In this document: piece after piece, positions 19,201-28,672 of the stretch
Layout of the letters: each line of letters opens with the position of its first letter
Position numbering within the stretch: position 1 is the first letter of the stretch
Source of the DNA: Mameliella sp. MMSF_3455
Lineage (GTDB): Bacteria; Pseudomonadota; Alphaproteobacteria; Rhodobacterales; Rhodobacteraceae
Direction of reading: 5' to 3'
Assembly: GCF_030733205.1 (NCBI RefSeq)
Contig: NZ_JASHJL010000043.1
Span: 1-45,147 of the forward strand
DNA length: 45,147 bases
Position numbers and translations under genes: made by a program
Notes under the pieces: generated by a model
The model's input: the letters and a program-made list of their open reading frames with translations, nothing else
Databases searched by the model: none
Told to the model about the DNA's origin: nothing

Positions 19201-22200
19201 TGGTTCCGACACAACCGAGATAGACCGCCTGGTCCTGACAGATGTCATGCCCGGTGACGTGGAGCTGATACGCGAGGCGGCGAGCGACGACCTCAAGATC
19301 CTCGTTACACAATTCGGTTCGACCAGCACGATCACGGTGACGGACCGTTTCGCCCAGGCAAACCTTGGGCTGGGGATCGAAGAGATCGAATTTCAGGACG
19401 GTTCGGTCTGGAACCTGGACCAGATCCTTGCCAACACCTCGCTGACCGGCACCGTGGGTGCCGATACGCTGAGCGGCACGGAACTGAGGGATGTGATCGA
19501 TGGCGGCGCGGGCGATGACAGCCTGTTGGGCGACGCGGCCAATGACACGTTGATCGGTGGGGCCGGGAGCGACACGCTTGTCGGAGAGGCGGGCAGCGAT
19601 ACCTACCATTGGTTGGACGGCGATGGCGCCGACCTCGTGCATGACGGAGGAAGCGCCTCGGACGCCGACATCCTGGCACTGGGAGATGTGGCGCCGGGAG
19701 AGGTTTCGCTCATACGTGTTCCAAACAGCAACAACCTGACCGTTCGGATTGTCACATCTTCCGGTCTGACCGATATCGAAATCTGGGACCAGTTCCGCGA
19801 TCCGACGGACGGGCGCGGGATCGAAGCGATCACCTTTGACAATGGTCAGACCTGGACGCTGGAACAAATACAGGACAGGGCCCGGCTCTCTGGCACATCC
19901 AATGATGACGTCGTCGACGGCACCGCGTACCGGGACTATATCCTCGGCCTGGAAGGCGCGGACACACTGGACGGTGGCGATGGCAACGACACTCTCGACG
20001 GTGGCGCGGGAGCTGATTCACTTGTCGGTCGTGACGGTTCCGACACCTACGTATGGCGGCGGGGCGATGGCAACGACATAATTTCGGATGCGGGACTGCC
20101 GGTAGCAGATGCGGATGTGCTCTGGTTGATGGATGTCGCCCTTGGAGAATTGGCTCTTCAACTCGGAACCGATCCAGATGACATGGAAGTTGTTGTCGAT
20201 GGCGGGAGCGGCGCTGAGACTATCCTCATCCGAAACCAGTACGACGGATCGGAATCGGGTGGAATCGAGGCGCTGATCTACGGCGATGGCACGATTTGGA
20301 CCAGGGAGAATTTCACCGGTGTCTCGCGTACGGGCGCCGAGAACGCCGAACACCTCGATGGCACCGAGGGCAATGACACGCTGAACGGTCTCTTGGGGGC
20401 AGACTCCCTATACGGACTAGGTGGAGCGGATATCCTCGTAGGCGGCGCCGGTGACGACCTGGTGGATGGCGGTGATGGCGCAGACCTGCTTGGCGGCGGA
20501 GCCGGCCAGGACTGGCTGCTGGGGCGGGCCGGAAACGACACCTTGTTCGGTGCGGATGGTGCGGACACGCTCGATGGCGGTGAAGGCAACGACAGCCTGT
20601 ATGGAGATGCCGGTGCGGATGCGCTGGACGGCGGGGCGGCGGATGACACGCTCTTCGGCGGTGATGGCGCTGACACCGTTGAAGGTGGTGGGGCTGCAGA
20701 TGTCGTCGACGGTGGGGCCGGTGATGATCGCCTTCTCGGTCAGACAGGCAATGACACTCTCTATGGTCAGGGAGGCAGCGATACGCTTCTCGGGCATGGT
20801 GGCAACGATCTGCTCTATTCCGAAGTCTGGAACTACAAGACCGATCCTGTCGCCATCGAATTTGTTCAGTACTACGGCGCGGCTATGGCCCGCGATCCTG
20901 ATCAATCCGGCCACCTCCATTGGGTCAACCAGGTGGTCAACGGCTCGTTGTCGATGGAAGCTGCTGCGGAGCAATTCCTTGCTTCGCCCGAGTTCCAGGC
21001 ACAGGGTACAATGACGGACGAGGAGTTCGTCACCCATCTCTACGTCAACGGGCTTGGCCGCCAACCGGACCCGACGGGGTTGAGTACCTGGACCACGCAT
21101 CTCGCCAACGGGACGAAGACCCGTGCCGAGGTTGTGGTCGGAATCGCGCTCAGCGCCGAAGCGGATGGCTATTGGGCCGATGCCGCCCTGCTCTTTACCG
21201 ATGCGGGTTACCAGGCGGCCTATACGGACGATCTGTTCCGTCTCTACACGGCCTTGGTAAGCGGAGATCCCAGTACAATCGACCTGGACACTTACCTGGG
21301 CGAGACGCTCGACCTGGCACAGGGCAAAAGCTTCGGCGAACTTGTCGCTGAGTATGTCGCTTCAAGCGCCTTCCAAAGCAGTTATGGCGCGCTTGGCAAC
21401 CAAGCCTTCGTCGAGGCCATGTATTCAGAGATTCTGGGGCGCAGCGGAACATCGCAGGAAATCCTTGATGGCACCACAGCGCTCGACAACGGCCAAACAA
21501 GGGCAGAATTCGTCGAAGCGATGGTCCAGAGCGACGAGTTCGTCGCGGCGACGGGCACGGATGTCTATAACTGGGTCCGGTCGAACAGCTTCGACGATAT
21601 TCTCGACAGCGGTTCCGGTGATGACACGGTCTTTGGTGGCATCCTGATGGACCGCTACGTGATCCGGGCTGGTGACAGCGGGACGGACACCATCGTCGGT
21701 CTCGAAGACTGGGACCAGCTTGTCTTTGCGGATTTTGGCTTCACCACTGCCGCGCAGGTCCGGGCCTTGCTCACGCAACAGGGCGAGAACGTCGTCTTTG
21801 CCAGCGGAGGCGTCACGATTGTCTTTCTGCGCAAGCAATTGTCGGATTTCAACGACGACAGCATGTTCGTCTTCACCGTCTCCCCTGCATTCGATCCGGA
21901 CTGGCGGGACAATGGGCAGGGTTATTTCAAGGTGGACGGAAGTGCCGGAAACGACTCGCTTTATGGCCATGTCGAACAGGACATCCTTTTCGGTCTTGGC
22001 GGAAATGACGAGCTGAATGGTTCGGAAGGCAACGATATCCTCTACGGCGGGGATGGCGTTGACACGCTCTATGGTGACGAAGGTCATGACATCCTGATCG
22101 GCGGCGCCGGTTCCGACCAACTGCGCGGCGGAACAGGCATTGATGTCGCGCAATACACCGACGCGCCCTCGGGACTGACGATCGATCTCGCCAACACGGC

Positions 22201-23479
22201 GTTGAACACAGGTTATGCAGCCGGTGACAGCTATTTCGGGATCGAGGAAATCCGAGGAAGTGCTTACAGTGACGCTCTTTCTGGTGACATGACCGATGAC
22301 ACACTGCATGGCGATGCCGGGGCGGACGCCTTAGATGGTCGGGATGGAAACGACAGTCTGACTGGCGGCGCCGGCAATGATGTACTGACCGGCGGCGCCG
22401 GAGCCGACACGCTAGATGGTGGCGATGGCCTGGACTTCGCACTCTACTACGCCGCCGACAGCGCCTTTGTGGCTGACCTGCAAATCTCGGCGAACAATAC
22501 CGGTTCTGCCGCAGGAGACGTCTATATCTCGGTGGAGAACCTGACAGGCGGAAATGGCGACGACACTCTCCGCGGCGATACCGGCAGCAACCTCATCCAG
22601 GGACGGGGCGGCCATGACCAGATCCACGGTCGCAGCGGCAACGACAGTCTCGACGGCGGCACCGGCGATGATATCCTCTGGGGTGGCGCGGGAGCCGATA
22701 CTTTGAACGGTGGCGATGGCATCGACCGTGCCCAGTATTACACCACGGATAGCGGATTGGTCGCGGATCTGGCAACGCCTGGGAACAACAGCGGTGCTGC
22801 GGCCGGCGATATCTACATTGATATCGAGAACCTCCACGGCGGGGGCGGTGACGACACCCTGTATGGTGACGATGCCGAGAACGTTCTTTGGGGCGGCCTT
22901 GGCCATGATGAAATCCAGGGCCGCGCGGGCGACGACCTCCTGTCCGGCATGGACGGCAATGATAGTCTGATCGGCGGCCAAGGGGCGGATACGCTGAACG
23001 GCGGGGACGGTGTGGACCGGGCGCAATACAACACCGCGACAACGGCCGTGCGGGCCGATCTGGCCTCTCCGGGCGTCAATACCGGCGAGGCCGCTGGAGA
23101 CAGCTACATCAGCATCGAAAACCTGCATGGCGGCAATTTCTCGGATATTCTTTCCGGGGATGGATCTGCCAACACGATCTGGGGTGGCGGTGGAGACGAC
23201 ACGATCAGCGGTCGGGCCGGTGACGACATCCTCTTTGGTCATTCAGGTGCCGACACCTTCCGTTTCACAAGCGGATGGGACCACGATCAGATCAATGACT
23301 TCGAAGATGACGTCGACGAGATCCTGTTGTTCAACATGGGCTACGCCACGGTTCAGGATGCCCTGGCAGATGCCTCGCAACAAGGCAGCGACGTTGTATT
23401 CGATTTCGGGAACGGCGATACGCTGACAATCCTCAACGTCACGCTGGCTGATTTGCAGGACGATATCGTGCTAGCCTAG
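10271..23479 (+). CDS. Giant RTX-type secreted protein (4402 residues)
   Basis: A single uninterrupted reading frame. Order of parts: residues 1 to about 395, a Gly-rich unique region with no signal peptide; about 400-560, EF-hand-like DxDxDG motifs ([32 protein letters not shown]); about 631-1910, some 23 tandem 54-residue repeats each opening with a DLDGDG-type loop; about 1990-2300, DUF4214-like helical repeats; about 2308-3515, blocks of GGxGxD nonapeptides alternating with 'haemolysin-related' segments that end in IEEIxFxDGTxW; about 3520-3770, a second DUF4214 region; about 3890-4330, more RTX nonapeptides; and a C-terminal 70 residues of the type used as an uncleaved type I secretion signal. 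Such proteins are exported by HlyB/D/TolC-type machines and fold on binding calcium outside; adhesin or biofilm roles are common. No type I secretion genes are in the window. Codon use in the first 1.2 kb is AT-richer than the rest. Confidence 0.85.
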   Translation: MGKFSNGTNLANSDPPLEGKFGDDVLGLSYKGMDQPLALNGAEPEIKFGYGIGRGSGAKIGGSIVDGPSGLIATVESSVAAGFKGDLTVTLDLGKGLIEGFSVSGAFGVGVIFGAYYKTPIGELGAIADAGFLAESDLPNYQGFLGFKANAVFADGMHKVEINAHYGVDLSPLGPAVNSRGPHLADPLGVFLDDYGRPFKVVIRDDGTSIGYLPYDTIYGLDLYYGLDPRGYGSNWGYNAPTISSPPPFPRTSPISFGPLAFPEDIAPPLLGSGLLWDSGSVPPGGFTWGNTLDGLDPSWPSAIGPNLSMGEPVTDVPRPGERGEDSNDNSSSYDGSGATRTGPAGDGTRGSAPYDGTNGAGQDYTTGNFESSGGSWTETPDGPSGTGTPNPGLPENPDYTGVQPILLDLNGNGIEITEFSQTTTFLDSDGDGLENRTSWAAPGDGVLFFDADGDGAISEALEFIFTEWDPTAPTDIAALKAVFDTDDDGDIDANDPATWDVNGDGVINASDKPFDYFKVLVTNEDGSQEAKTLAQLGITSLNLNEDATNIELPDGSVITGKASFSFSGGGTGTLGDVTLVADGQSYRVTRSDTVANGERTVVQTGYDGSGAVAFVYTAVSALDGSEVTNFYDDNGDGVVDRVQTIEIATTVGVETERKVTNYIGSEVATGVLVNETTTTRSADGSSVTIQRDTKGGGWIDQEETRVLQANGAWHITIKDLAEDGSTIRKTFETLTATGQQRTDRVDLDGDGDWDVTTTQTLSATQDPRTETFVVTNTDGSIRKSHTEVTNLDGTDRTVSRDIDGDGVADVEEVTDLSILADGSTQTIYEVLNGDGSLRHASTITQSDDALITTTVSDLDGDGDTDLTTHDATVLNADGSRMQTVTKTNTDGSVRSKVRVELDADQVGMTRKVDLAQDGVFDATDLIDEVVEDAVTLERVASHWDRNPDGSIRATSVETTSEDGLSKTTELDSDGDGDLDLIVTDVTTLNANGTTTRIVTRTSQNDDLLGADTIVSSADGLDVTTSSDLDGDGLADQVRSVTFSKNPDGSRLETEQLFAGDGTTLLYSHTVLESADRLNALTTIDADGDGNTDETRQKVIASDGSSVTTVTRFAPDGTTIDVTRIETSSNGLVSTTSVDLDGDSFDDRIQLSSTALQDDGSTILTKEIQNRDGSTRSLTVLETSDDGLETALDLDADGDGVFERSTETQTDLLSGGGTSTLATTRAADGTVLGKIRTDVSDDGLDRKVSSDSDGDGVFDLVETSTTILRHDGGTVDRFEVTDREGDLRRFTQVIASDNGRSVVTESDLDGDGDWDLRTDYAIAMDGTVTETTEALNANGSLQSRTRLETSDTGLVQTSRLDRDGDLAYETVVRTQTVLGADGSQVTTTDYKGTNGTIYRRDTLDVSGDGREVVETYDLDFDSDADLTVTTTTDLAQDGTETVTVEERAANTDLLAGSTSVTSADGRTSTLSRDADGDGFDDSVTVISEADDGTITKAATYFQGESLLGTRTATISADGLTTTLDVDTNGDGLADYAMRDITSLAASGVTRRDVTHLDARFEVIASATYLTSTNGMAVSGRIDLDGDGVSDFLTRDETIFAEDGATLRVQTTRDASSTLLTEITNYTSGDGLYTTVSTDSDGDGTANRIYSRQDGASGGYVETLQRYAAGYVLTFESIKIVSDDGLETSLAIDLDGDGLLDREVESSLDANQALTTQYRDIGAGGSVDAEIIRVEAANGMFRQTVLDLDADGSGDIERSMDTSFEADGARKLVIQEMIGAQLTYESTEITAADGLSSVCSIDMDGDGDIDGSETSTTTLHDDGRRTILREVTYANGDLRSRSVTEISADGRTVQRTLDYDGNGLPDKTIETQVFADGKEITTTRTFDEFGAETSRFVETLDADGLVMTEHRGDLVQTTRYVPDGSGSYSWDNGGDVANAQINISTHHEVDPFGVEHWTLVISSPGTPEPWLTYTHGYISELLDLAAPDPEVETYSTSLDQKTKAAIIAEAERLYDTLLDRDLDAYELETLVYYIADGQLDAEQLASDLMGSGEFTARYGEELTDAEFITQVFLNSYGRAPSLDELDTYLQALSNFDTNEEEEEPSLPAGDPEDPITIAGMSRQDLVHHIADSSEHIVVGNSHRITNNFDVVMNPAEFERVLDRTYVEALVTNLIDVIYDRVPSTQELAELTDRLMNGPADPEGTPETLEDLALELLALDGDVHGVEAAGLGGLTNAQLVTQAYWNGLGRAPTAAEQALWEGHLDSGRISKAQFAVSLAQSADHLATGNAHIAPALATINQQSGGAGAQNLVGTTGQDSLDGGAGDDTINGANGADLLDGGTGSDVLDGGNGSDLYIWAPGDGNDTISDGGQSLLEADRLELAQVLPGQVTLTRPSGTKDLVISIDTGQGIETITVTNRFQDATHGKGIEEILFSNGTVWSLDDILAATSSEPSAQGGNVGGTDYDDNLVGDSGAQKLTGDLGDDTLTGGLGDDTLDGGEGSDIYRWAKGDGNDTISEDTTKLIPDPEYPLGPEIEVDIADATDWLELADVGPEDVAMRQVGDDLKIYISPPGESTETITVKNFFAGSTQGATNSLSGILFPDGTTWSQAQIFELASVYGNANANTLTSGGRDDLLEGLAGADTLQSGAGDDTLIGGEDSDLLQGGNGHDSYVWSRGDGDDTISDSGTSLVEIDTLLLEDVSRGDVTLTRIPGSDDLTVTIAGPDGGTLLVKNRFEHTDEFRGIEVIEFGDGTRLELDDILALTETRGDATSEALNGTGYGDNLLGFGGNDTINAGSGDDIVEGGTGNDSLLGGNGNDAYVWSPGDGSDTINDSGPAGETDALHLNGVGHDELTLSRSGDDILVTISGSGEVITIKDRLASASTGKGVERIFLEDGTVLDVLDDEAAQEISIGTNAADTLSGTGVDDFIDGLDGTDVLNGNGGDDTIDGGLHQDTLDGGSGSDTYLWAFWDGNDQIVDTGSDTTEIDRLVLTDVMPGDVELIREAASDDLKILVTQFGSTSTITVTDRFAQANLGLGIEEIEFQDGSVWNLDQILANTSLTGTVGADTLSGTELRDVIDGGAGDDSLLGDAANDTLIGGAGSDTLVGEAGSDTYHWLDGDGADLVHDGGSASDADILALGDVAPGEVSLIRVPNSNNLTVRIVTSSGLTDIEIWDQFRDPTDGRGIEAITFDNGQTWTLEQIQDRARLSGTSNDDVVDGTAYRDYILGLEGADTLDGGDGNDTLDGGAGADSLVGRDGSDTYVWRRGDGNDIISDAGLPVADADVLWLMDVALGELALQLGTDPDDMEVVVDGGSGAETILIRNQYDGSESGGIEALIYGDGTIWTRENFTGVSRTGAENAEHLDGTEGNDTLNGLLGADSLYGLGGADILVGGAGDDLVDGGDGADLLGGGAGQDWLLGRAGNDTLFGADGADTLDGGEGNDSLYGDAGADALDGGAADDTLFGGDGADTVEGGGAADVVDGGAGDDRLLGQTGNDTLYGQGGSDTLLGHGGNDLLYSEVWNYKTDPVAIEFVQYYGAAMARDPDQSGHLHWVNQVVNGSLSMEAAAEQFLASPEFQAQGTMTDEEFVTHLYVNGLGRQPDPTGLSTWTTHLANGTKTRAEVVVGIALSAEADGYWADAALLFTDAGYQAAYTDDLFRLYTALVSGDPSTIDLDTYLGETLDLAQGKSFGELVAEYVASSAFQSSYGALGNQAFVEAMYSEILGRSGTSQEILDGTTALDNGQTRAEFVEAMVQSDEFVAATGTDVYNWVRSNSFDDILDSGSGDDTVFGGILMDRYVIRAGDSGTDTIVGLEDWDQLVFADFGFTTAAQVRALLTQQGENVVFASGGVTIVFLRKQLSDFNDDSMFVFTVSPAFDPDWRDNGQGYFKVDGSAGNDSLYGHVEQDILFGLGGNDELNGSEGNDILYGGDGVDTLYGDEGHDILIGGAGSDQLRGGTGIDVAQYTDAPSGLTIDLANTALNTGYAAGDSYFGIEEIRGSAYSDALSGDMTDDTLHGDAGADALDGRDGNDSLTGGAGNDVLTGGAGADTLDGGDGLDFALYYAADSAFVADLQISANNTGSAAGDVYISVENLTGGNGDDTLRGDTGSNLIQGRGGHDQIHGRSGNDSLDGGTGDDILWGGAGADTLNGGDGIDRAQYYTTDSGLVADLATPGNNSGAAAGDIYIDIENLHGGGGDDTLYGDDAENVLWGGLGHDEIQGRAGDDLLSGMDGNDSLIGGQGADTLNGGDGVDRAQYNTATTAVRADLASPGVNTGEAAGDSYISIENLHGGNFSDILSGDGSANTIWGGGGDDTISGRAGDDILFGHSGADTFRFTSGWDHDQINDFEDDVDEILLFNMGYATVQDALADASQQGSDVVFDFGNGDTLTILNVTLADLQDDIVLA
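12163..16000 (+). repeat. About 23 tandem 54-residue Asp-rich repeats
   Basis: Coding repeats inside the giant RTX gene (residues about 631-1910). Each unit is 50-58 residues and begins with a loop such as [18 protein letters not shown] or DSDGDGVFD. Next come strands rich in Thr/Val/Glu, a mid-unit 'xxDGSxxTxT', and a closing 'S-x-D-G-L-x-T-x' before the next loop. Units differ too much for recent duplication at DNA level. The DxDGDG loops imply calcium sites. This is distinct from the RTX nonapeptides further on. I do not know a named domain for it. Confidence 0.7.
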
Positions 23480-23661
23480 AGGGAGATAACGAGCGTCCTG
23501 CGGGGACATTTGCTCTGATATTGGTCAGACGCGCCCATCCAACGCACGACAACGTTTTGGGTTGTAGCTAGATCGCCCAAACGGCTTCTGCTACTGTCGA
23601 TCACCCCGGGCCAACGTCAACCCTGGGCATCGCGATGCTCTTCAATCATGGAGAGATCGTG

Positions 23662-23859
23662 ATGAGGATACTATCAAAGCGTCAGGTCAAGGAACTGGTC
23701 CTGTATTCGCCGCAACACATAGCCCGCTTGGAGAAAGCCGGCCAATTCCCAAAACGGGTACAGCTGGGCGTGAACCGGGTTGGCTGGGTGGAAGCGGAAG
23801 TGCTGGACTGGCTCGAAGAACGGCTTGCCCGCCGCGAAGTCCAAGACGAACGCTCCTGA
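23662..23859 (+). CDS. AlpA-family DNA-binding regulator
   Basis: A 65-residue HTH protein: MRILSKRQVKELVLYSPQHIARLEKAGQFPKRVQLG...VGWVEAEVLDWLEERLARR is the AlpA/excisionase pattern, with recognition helix around residues 15-28 and the 'FPKRVQLG-x-N-R-V-G-W' wing. I placed the start at the ATG at 23662, behind GGAGAG; a longer frame from 23635 adds nine unlike residues. AlpA proteins control or assist excision of integrated elements by acting with the integrase (established for the P4 and CP4-57 members). Here it lies 15 kb from the P4-type integrase but next to the mobilization block, so it may be the excision factor or regulator of the element (inference). Confidence 0.8.
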   Translation: MRILSKRQVKELVLYSPQHIARLEKAGQFPKRVQLGVNRVGWVEAEVLDWLEERLARREVQDERS

Positions 23860-23870
23860 TCTCAGGAGCC

Positions 23871-23900
23871 GGGTGATCGGGGTTGCAAACCCGGTCACCC
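23871..23900 (+). terminator. Probable terminator after AlpA gene
   Basis: GGGTGA-(2)-GGGTT, loop TGCA, AACCC-(2)-TCACCC, followed by ATTTTCTTT. A strong GC-rich hairpin with a T-rich tail, 12 bases after the alpA-like stop codon. A second short palindrome, CTCCTGATCTCAGGAG, overlaps the stop itself. Confidence 0.65.
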
Positions 23901-23936
23901 ATTTTCTTTGGGTCAATGATTTTGACAAAATCCGCG

Positions 23937-24833
23937 CTACACCCCCGCCACCTCCACGCCGCACCCGGACACCCACGGCCCTTGGTGCACCTCTGCCATG
24001 TTTGCCCACGTCAGCGATTCAGGCATCGTCTTTACCAAAAAATACCCGGCGTACCCCCCTGCGCGTTCCCCCACCATGTCGCGGAAGGTTTGCGCCCTTA
24101 GGAGGCTTGTGAACACGAAGGCCACCAACGTGCTGGCCTTGAGACCATAGTGTTGGCGGTGCAAGTTCTTAGCGATCATCATGCTATACAGATCAGTGGT
24201 TTGGGACAGGCTTTTTCGAGCGGCGCCTGATCGAAATGGTTCGGTGCCACGATCAACTTCGAGAAAAAAGGCGCGATACCCATCGGGGTAGCGAACTGCA
24301 TAGAGCTGGTCCGGGATCAAGCGGTGGCGGTCTATTTGAATGGCGAGATCTGCACCGCTGCGCTCCAGGATGCGGTGGGCGGGAATAAACTCACAGCCGC
24401 GTTGCCGTAGGTGAATATCGAGAGTTCCTGTGAAAGCGGAAACGGCGTAGCCATGCCACCAATGTCCGGTTGGACGCACTGTCGGCTCCCGGATGCCAAG
24501 CTCTTCGAGGTGATCGGTGCCGCGCAGCGCCAGATCGTAAATATATGGCCTGCACTCGGCACGTTCTGTGGCCCGTTGCTGTGGCGGCAACCTGAGATAT
24601 CCCGCCGCCCTGAGTTTCTGCATGGCGCGCAGGGCGGTGTCCTTGCAGCGATGCGTGTCGCGGGTCAGTTCAAAAAGATACTGCGAGGACTGCGGGCCGT
24701 GGCGCTCGATGTGTTTCAGCCAACGGACCTCGCGCTCGGTCAGGCGGACACCCGCGACCGGGGCGATGTGGTGGAAGGTGGCGCGGCCCAGTGTGTCGGT
24801 CTGTTTCATGGGTCGCAGCTTAGCCGGGATCAC
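23937..24833 (-). CDS. Replication-relaxation family protein
   Basis: A 298-residue protein, last gene of the minus-strand mobilization block. Residues about 30-95 form a winged helix (LTEREVRWLKHIERHGPQ...ALRAMQKLRAAGYL); the C-terminal part has 'HWWHGYAVSAFTG', then '...P-D-Q-L-Y...Y-R-A-F-F-L-E-V-D-R-G-T-E'. That order (wHTH followed by a PD-(D/E)XK-like 'FLEVDRGTE' core) is what I know from the Replic_Relax family, found on plasmids and mobilizable elements next to T4CP genes. The GTG at 24833 overlaps the stop of the T4CP gene (GTGA); an ATG at 24809 is an alternative with no better ribosome site. Likely role: DNA processing or relaxosome accessory protein in transfer (inference); whether it has nuclease activity is not known. 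Confidence 0.72.
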   Translation of the reverse strand: MIPAKLRPMKQTDTLGRATFHHIAPVAGVRLTEREVRWLKHIERHGPQSSQYLFELTRDTHRCKDTALRAMQKLRAAGYLRLPPQQRATERAECRPYIYDLALRGTDHLEELGIREPTVRPTGHWWHGYAVSAFTGTLDIHLRQRGCEFIPAHRILERSGADLAIQIDRHRLIPDQLYAVRYPDGYRAFFLEVDRGTEPFRSGAARKSLSQTTDLYSMMIAKNLHRQHYGLKASTLVAFVFTSLLRAQTFRDMVGERAGGYAGYFLVKTMPESLTWANMAEVHQGPWVSGCGVEVAGV

Positions 24834-26905
24834 AATTCCGGCGAAGGTTTCGTTGGATCATCACCGTCGTATTTTTCTTCGGGTTCAGGAGGTTCTGGTT
24901 CTTCTGGGGCGGTATGTTCCGCCCTGCGCCGCAGTGGTTCGGCGTAGCGCTCGCGGCTGTGTTGCCGGATTGCATCGACCTCGTCCTTTATGGCGCGCGG
25001 AAGCTTTTCCAGCACGAAGAACGGAAAGCTGATCGGGACAGCGCGCTCGGTGAGGCCGCGCACATAGGTCGCAAACGTCCCTTTCGGCTGGCGCTGGATG
25101 GTATCGGCATCAGAGGACATCTGTCCCGCCAGTGCGCGGGCGTCGCGGGCAGAAACGCCACCGGCCAGCTTGATCGAGGTGTTGGCTTCGAACGCCTCCT
25201 GCAAGCCGCCGGAGAGCTGGCCGAGATATTGGTGCGCCATCACCATGCCGACGTTGTACTTGCGGGCCTGGCTGAGGATCACGCCGATGTTCTGGTCGAA
25301 ATAGTCCTGGGCCTCGTCGATGTAAACGAGGGTCGGCAGGCGGTCATAATCCGGCAGCGTGGCGCGTTCCTGGGCGGCCTGGGCGATGAGCGCGATGAAG
25401 AAGCGGCCGAAGATCTCGGTGCCCTGTTCCTTCAGCAGGCTCTTCGAAGTGTTGATCAGGATCAGCTTCCCGGCGTTCATCTCGAAAAACATGTCGAACT
25501 TCGACGCTGGGTGGGAAAACATCCGTTCGAAGGTCTGGTTCTCCAGAACGCCGTAGAGGCGGCGCAGGACCTGCGTCTTGGTGTTGGTGAATTCCTTGCT
25601 GTCGAACTCGGTCTCGAAGAACCGGCGCGGCGTGCCGTCGAGCTTGGCGATGTGTTCGCGGTATTTCTCGGTACCGCCCGGCTCCATCAACTCGCGCAGC
25701 GTGTGGATGGTGGCGTCGGGGATGTGGAACATCAGACGGGTCACATAGCGGAAGACCACGCTCTGCTTGGAGGTCATTCCCGCCGAAAGCAGAGAACCCA
25801 GCACGAAATCATAAAGCTCGATGATCGAGTTGGTCAGCCGTTCCCGTTCCAGGTCGCCATAGTCCGCCAGCCGTTCCTGGCCGACCGAGAAGAGGTTCAG
25901 GCTGACCGGGTAGCCGATGTCCTCCGGGTCGATCAGGACGATCCGCTCGGGCGGCAGCGTCCGGGCACGCAGCAGGTTGTTGATCAGGTCCCCTTGGCTG
26001 TCGATTACGATGACCGTCTTGTCGCCCCGTGCGACCTCCTCGAGATCCCGGGCGATGAAATACTGAAGGGTTTGGGATTTGCCGTGCCCAGACCCGGCCA
26101 CGATATGCGTGTGCTCAAAGCGCCGCGCTTCCGGGATCTCGAAGGGTGTCCGCAACCGGAACAGTTCCTTGAGGCGGGTGCCCTTGAGGTAGACGTCGAC
26201 GACATCGTCGCCCTTGTAGTCGCGCGGGTATATCGGCTGGCTGCGGTGGGTGCTCTGCAGGTTGGCATCAAGCCGTTCCCGGAGGCCCTTGAAGTGCTGG
26301 TAATCATTGTCCGCGAAGAAAGGTGCGATCACGGCTTCGACCGATTGACCCAGCGGGTGCACAAACTGCGTCACCTCGACCAACACATCGCCGTCTATCG
26401 GTGGCACGGCCCGGGCAATGGTCCCGAGGCTCTGCGAGATCGCGTCGATTGCGGAGAGGACCATGACCCGGTCATTCCGCGCCTGCCCCAGCCGGGCGAT
26501 TTGGTCGCGATAGCGTCCGCCCTCGACCGTGTTGCAGAGTGCGGGAGGCGGCGGGATTTCTGGGGTCAGCCCTTCGTCGTCCAGGATTGCCCGCCCGATC
26601 TGCACAAGCTGCACACGCAGCGGCTCCGGCATGTCCGGAGGCCAATGGCGCATGAGGGCCTCATCGATTTCCCCGTCGGTCAGCTCCGCCTGTCCGGCTT
26701 GCGCGTGGCGGTAGAGCATCTCGGTTTCCTCGCGGGCCAGCCGTTCAAGGCGGGCCGGGCTCTGCCTGTACAGGCGGATGCCAATGATGGCCGGGACCGC
26801 GACCAGAGCGATGGGTGTGAGCACGATGGTCAGGAGCAAGGCCAGCGCCAGGGCGATCGACAGGAACAGAAGGCTGTCCGCGATGTCGAACTGCGCGCGC
26901 CGCAT
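24830..26905 (-). CDS. VirD4/TraD-type ATPase (putative coupling protein)
   Basis: A 691-residue protein. Two N-terminal hydrophobic segments (about 9-45) anchor it in the inner membrane; a charged linker follows. Walker A is AGSGHGKSQT (about residues 269-278), the second conserved block is VIVIDSQGDLI, Walker B is LVYIDEAQDYF (about 525-535), and 'MVMAHQYLGQL' is the sensor strand with His/Gln. This layout is that of TraD/VirD4-like coupling ATPases and HerA-related pumps that bring the relaxosome to the transfer channel. The C-terminal tail is acidic and Pro-rich (EEPEPPEPEE). The start overlaps the stop of the upstream gene by a TGATG. No mating-pore genes are present in the window, so it would depend on another element's type IV machine (inference). 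Confidence 0.82.
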   Translation of the reverse strand: MRRAQFDIADSLLFLSIALALALLLTIVLTPIALVAVPAIIGIRLYRQSPARLERLAREETEMLYRHAQAGQAELTDGEIDEALMRHWPPDMPEPLRVQLVQIGRAILDDEGLTPEIPPPPALCNTVEGGRYRDQIARLGQARNDRVMVLSAIDAISQSLGTIARAVPPIDGDVLVEVTQFVHPLGQSVEAVIAPFFADNDYQHFKGLRERLDANLQSTHRSQPIYPRDYKGDDVVDVYLKGTRLKELFRLRTPFEIPEARRFEHTHIVAGSGHGKSQTLQYFIARDLEEVARGDKTVIVIDSQGDLINNLLRARTLPPERIVLIDPEDIGYPVSLNLFSVGQERLADYGDLERERLTNSIIELYDFVLGSLLSAGMTSKQSVVFRYVTRLMFHIPDATIHTLRELMEPGGTEKYREHIAKLDGTPRRFFETEFDSKEFTNTKTQVLRRLYGVLENQTFERMFSHPASKFDMFFEMNAGKLILINTSKSLLKEQGTEIFGRFFIALIAQAAQERATLPDYDRLPTLVYIDEAQDYFDQNIGVILSQARKYNVGMVMAHQYLGQLSGGLQEAFEANTSIKLAGGVSARDARALAGQMSSDADTIQRQPKGTFATYVRGLTERAVPISFPFFVLEKLPRAIKDEVDAIRQHSRERYAEPLRRRAEHTAPEEPEPPEPEEKYDGDDPTKPSPEL

Positions 26906-27264
26906 CAGAGTTCGATCACCGTGCCGCTGCCGGTCTCGGCGTTATCCGACAACCAGAGCTTCATCTGCCGCAACATGACCAGGAGATCTTCCTCGTAGAT
27001 CTTCGCCTTTGACGGCGTGGCACAAAGAAAGCGGTCGGTCCGTCCATCCATCAGGTGTTCGACGCGCAGCTCGAACTTTTCGTCCCGATCATCGTTGCGC
27101 GCCGTGGCTGGTCGGCGGTCGACCAGCTTGGTCTTTTGCAGGTTCCGCTGCCGGATGATCTGCTTTTCCTCATGCGTCAGGGCAACCGACAACGTCACCT
27201 CGTAGTAGGTGGTCTTGAACAATAACCCCTTCTGGATCGTGTTGTGTGAAATCGAGACGCGCAT
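26905..27264 (-). CDS. Hypothetical protein of the mobilization block
   Basis: A 119-residue mixed alpha/beta protein. I chose ATG at 27264 (MRVSISHNTIQKG), because the upstream extension to a TTG at 27309 is a Pro-rich, low-content stretch; the longer form cannot be excluded. It has the segment YYEVTLSVALTHEEKQIIRQRNL and a charged middle with KFELRVEHLMDG, then LLVMLRQMKLWLSDN. The stop overlaps the ATPase start, so it is part of that operon. I know no function; proteins like this accompany T4CP genes in rhodobacterial elements. It may be cytoplasmic; no membrane segment is seen. Confidence 0.6.
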   Translation of the reverse strand: MRVSISHNTIQKGLLFKTTYYEVTLSVALTHEEKQIIRQRNLQKTKLVDRRPATARNDDRDEKFELRVEHLMDGRTDRFLCATPSKAKIYEEDLLVMLRQMKLWLSDNAETGSGTVIEL

Positions 27265-27396
27265 CGGATCATCCGGATCAGGTATTGAGGGCGGGCGTGG
27301 TGGGTTCAACTGCGAAAGCAGGTGAAGTCACGGTCGGAGCAGTGGGGTTTTGGTTCAGGTATGAGCAGCTATGGCCCTCCATGTTTCCCCATACAT

Positions 27397-27432
27397 GACC
27401 CCCATACGGGTTGGGGGTGCCGTATGGGGGTC
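27397..27432 (-). terminator. Perfect 13-bp hairpin overlapping a stop codon
   Basis: GACCCCCATACGG, loop of 10, CCGTATGGGGGTC. The arms are fully complementary. On the minus-strand transcript the hairpin begins within the stop codon of the membrane protein gene (27431-27433). No T-run follows, so it may act as an RNA 3' stabiliser, attenuator or weak terminator. Confidence 0.5.
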
Positions 27433-28105
27433 AGGACCGCTTGAAACTGGCGCTGAGATCGGCGGGCGCAACGTCCAGGGTGTCGAGTTTGGGGCGGGTC
27501 AATTGAGGTTCGGGTGGGAGGAAGTGACCCTCTTCGTCAATCTTGGCTTTCGCCTCTTCGAGGGTGTTGTACGTCTGCGCGCTGAACACGAAACCGGCCT
27601 CCACGACACGGATTGTCTTGGTTCGGTAGGTTAGGAAATCTCCCGGCTGATATGTTTGCGAAGGTGTCTTGACCGAAGGAGGTGTCGCCGTTCCTGCTTT
27701 GGATTTGTTGTAGGTTGCGCCGTCTGTTGCCCCGTCTGACAAAGGGGTTTCTAGCTGGAGGGGTTCGAAACTCTGCTGCGGTGCGCCTCCCTGTTTCAGC
27801 GACTGCTTGGACACTTCAAGCTGGTCCCGGGCGATCTTCAGCATCTGCTGTGTGTATTCGGCCGTATCGACCCCGGCGCGTCCCAACTGCACTAACACCA
27901 AGGCAAGAAAGCCAAGGAATGCCAGAATGAGGCCCGGCATGGCGGCCATCATGCCCGCCATTGCGCCGCCGGTCACGCCGAAGCTACGTGTCTGGCTGAC
28001 TGCAGATCCTGCGCCAATGGCGACGAGAATGCCGCCGATAATTGCGCACCAGGCTAGGAAGCCGAGAAAGCTCAACAGGCCCCGGGCCGCTTCATAGGAT
28101 CGCAT
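27431..28105 (-). CDS. Membrane protein of the mobilization block
   Basis: A 224-residue protein. I took the ATG at 28105 (MRSYEAARG), six bases after GGAGAA; the frame extends 10 residues further up without such a site. Two long hydrophobic stretches are seen (about 9-32 and 43-78; the second is Gly/Ala/Met-rich, GGAMAGMMAAMPGLILAFLGFLALVLVQL). After them come a short helical piece (YTQQMLKIARDQLEVSKQSL) and a soluble Pro/Thr-rich C-terminal half with 'YRTKTIRVVEAGFVFSAQTYNTLEEAKAKI'. So two TM segments and a cytoplasmic or periplasmic domain of about 130 residues. The family is not known to me. It lies between the RNase H-fold gene and the 119-residue gene on the same strand. Confidence 0.68.
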   Translation of the reverse strand: MRSYEAARGLLSFLGFLAWCAIIGGILVAIGAGSAVSQTRSFGVTGGAMAGMMAAMPGLILAFLGFLALVLVQLGRAGVDTAEYTQQMLKIARDQLEVSKQSLKQGGAPQQSFEPLQLETPLSDGATDGATYNKSKAGTATPPSVKTPSQTYQPGDFLTYRTKTIRVVEAGFVFSAQTYNTLEEAKAKIDEEGHFLPPEPQLTRPKLDTLDVAPADLSASFKRS

Positions 28106-28131
28106 GATGAAGTTCTCCGTCGCAAACAAGA

Positions 28132-28160
28132 ACAAGCTGCAACCCTGAGGCGCAGCTTGT
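28132..28160 (-). terminator. Probable terminator downstream of the RNase H-fold gene
   Basis: ACAAGCTGC, loop of 11, GCAGCTTGT: nine perfect pairs. On the minus strand the tail reads TCTTGTTTG. It lies 36 bases behind the stop of the gene ending at 28196 and before the ATG of the membrane protein gene at 28105, so it separates the XRE/RNase H pair from the rest of the block. Confidence 0.55.
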
Positions 28161-28195
28161 CAAATGAAAGAACGTATGTGGCGACCGGTCACCTG

Positions 28196-28672
28196 CTATT
28201 GCATTGGATTAGGCTTCAGCAGACCTGCATCGCGAATGAGTGCCAGCGCTTCGAAATAGATCAGGCGATAGGGCTCCTTCTTCCAGATCGGTGGCTGTAC
28301 CGGCAGGAGCGGAGCCAGGTCTGGAAATCCCTCGGCGAAAGCAGCCGCCTCGTCATAGACATTGTCGTAGAGGCGTTGTCGGCGAATGACGATATTGAGA
28401 ATGCCGGCTTCCTGGCCGACATCAACCAAGGCGCGTAGAATTCGAAGCTGTCGCCCCCGTTTCCGACCGGCGTGATCCGGGTTTTCGGTCACCAGCACGT
28501 CGGGGCGAAACTCGTCGAGCCAGCACTGCAATTTCCTGACCGCACTTTCCGTCGAAGATGCGGCGGATCGTGACCCGTCCCAGATGATCAGATCACCATG
28601 ATCAACAACCACGCACCCCAGGCGTCCACACCGAACGGCGACCCCGAGGATGCGCTGCGCGCTAGCTGTCAT
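28196..28672 (-). CDS. RNase H-fold (RuvC-like) protein
   Basis: A 158-residue protein whose layout resembles RuvC-type resolvase cores: an opening strand pair ILGVAVRCGRLGCVVVDHGDLIIW, a helix with 'AVRKLQCWLDEFRPDVLVTENP' (the E in the usual second acidic place) and a helix 'RGRQLRILRALVDVG'. The first-strand Asp typical of RuvC (D-P-G) is missing; the strand reads G-V-A-V-R. So either the protein is not catalytic, or the fold guess is wrong. It starts 11 bases inside the XRE gene end (ATG at 28672), hence coupled. Role unknown; DNA-junction binding in the mobile element is a guess. Confidence 0.55.
   Translation of the reverse strand: MTASAQRILGVAVRCGRLGCVVVDHGDLIIWDGSRSAASSTESAVRKLQCWLDEFRPDVLVTENPDHAGRKRGRQLRILRALVDVGQEAGILNIVIRRQRLYDNVYDEAAAFAEGFPDLAPLLPVQPPIWKKEPYRLIYFEALALIRDAGLLKPNPMQ

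Noticed and set aside
17190-23260. Possible CRISPR or DNA tandem-repeat array
   Set aside because: The periodic pattern is protein-level RTX nonapeptides; DNA repeats are diverged and have no constant repeat/spacer lengths.
24914-26998. 694-residue open frame on the + strand
   Set aside because: It is the antisense of the T4CP-type ATPase; GC-rich codon bias keeps the opposite frame open. It shows no domain pattern, while the minus strand has Walker motifs.
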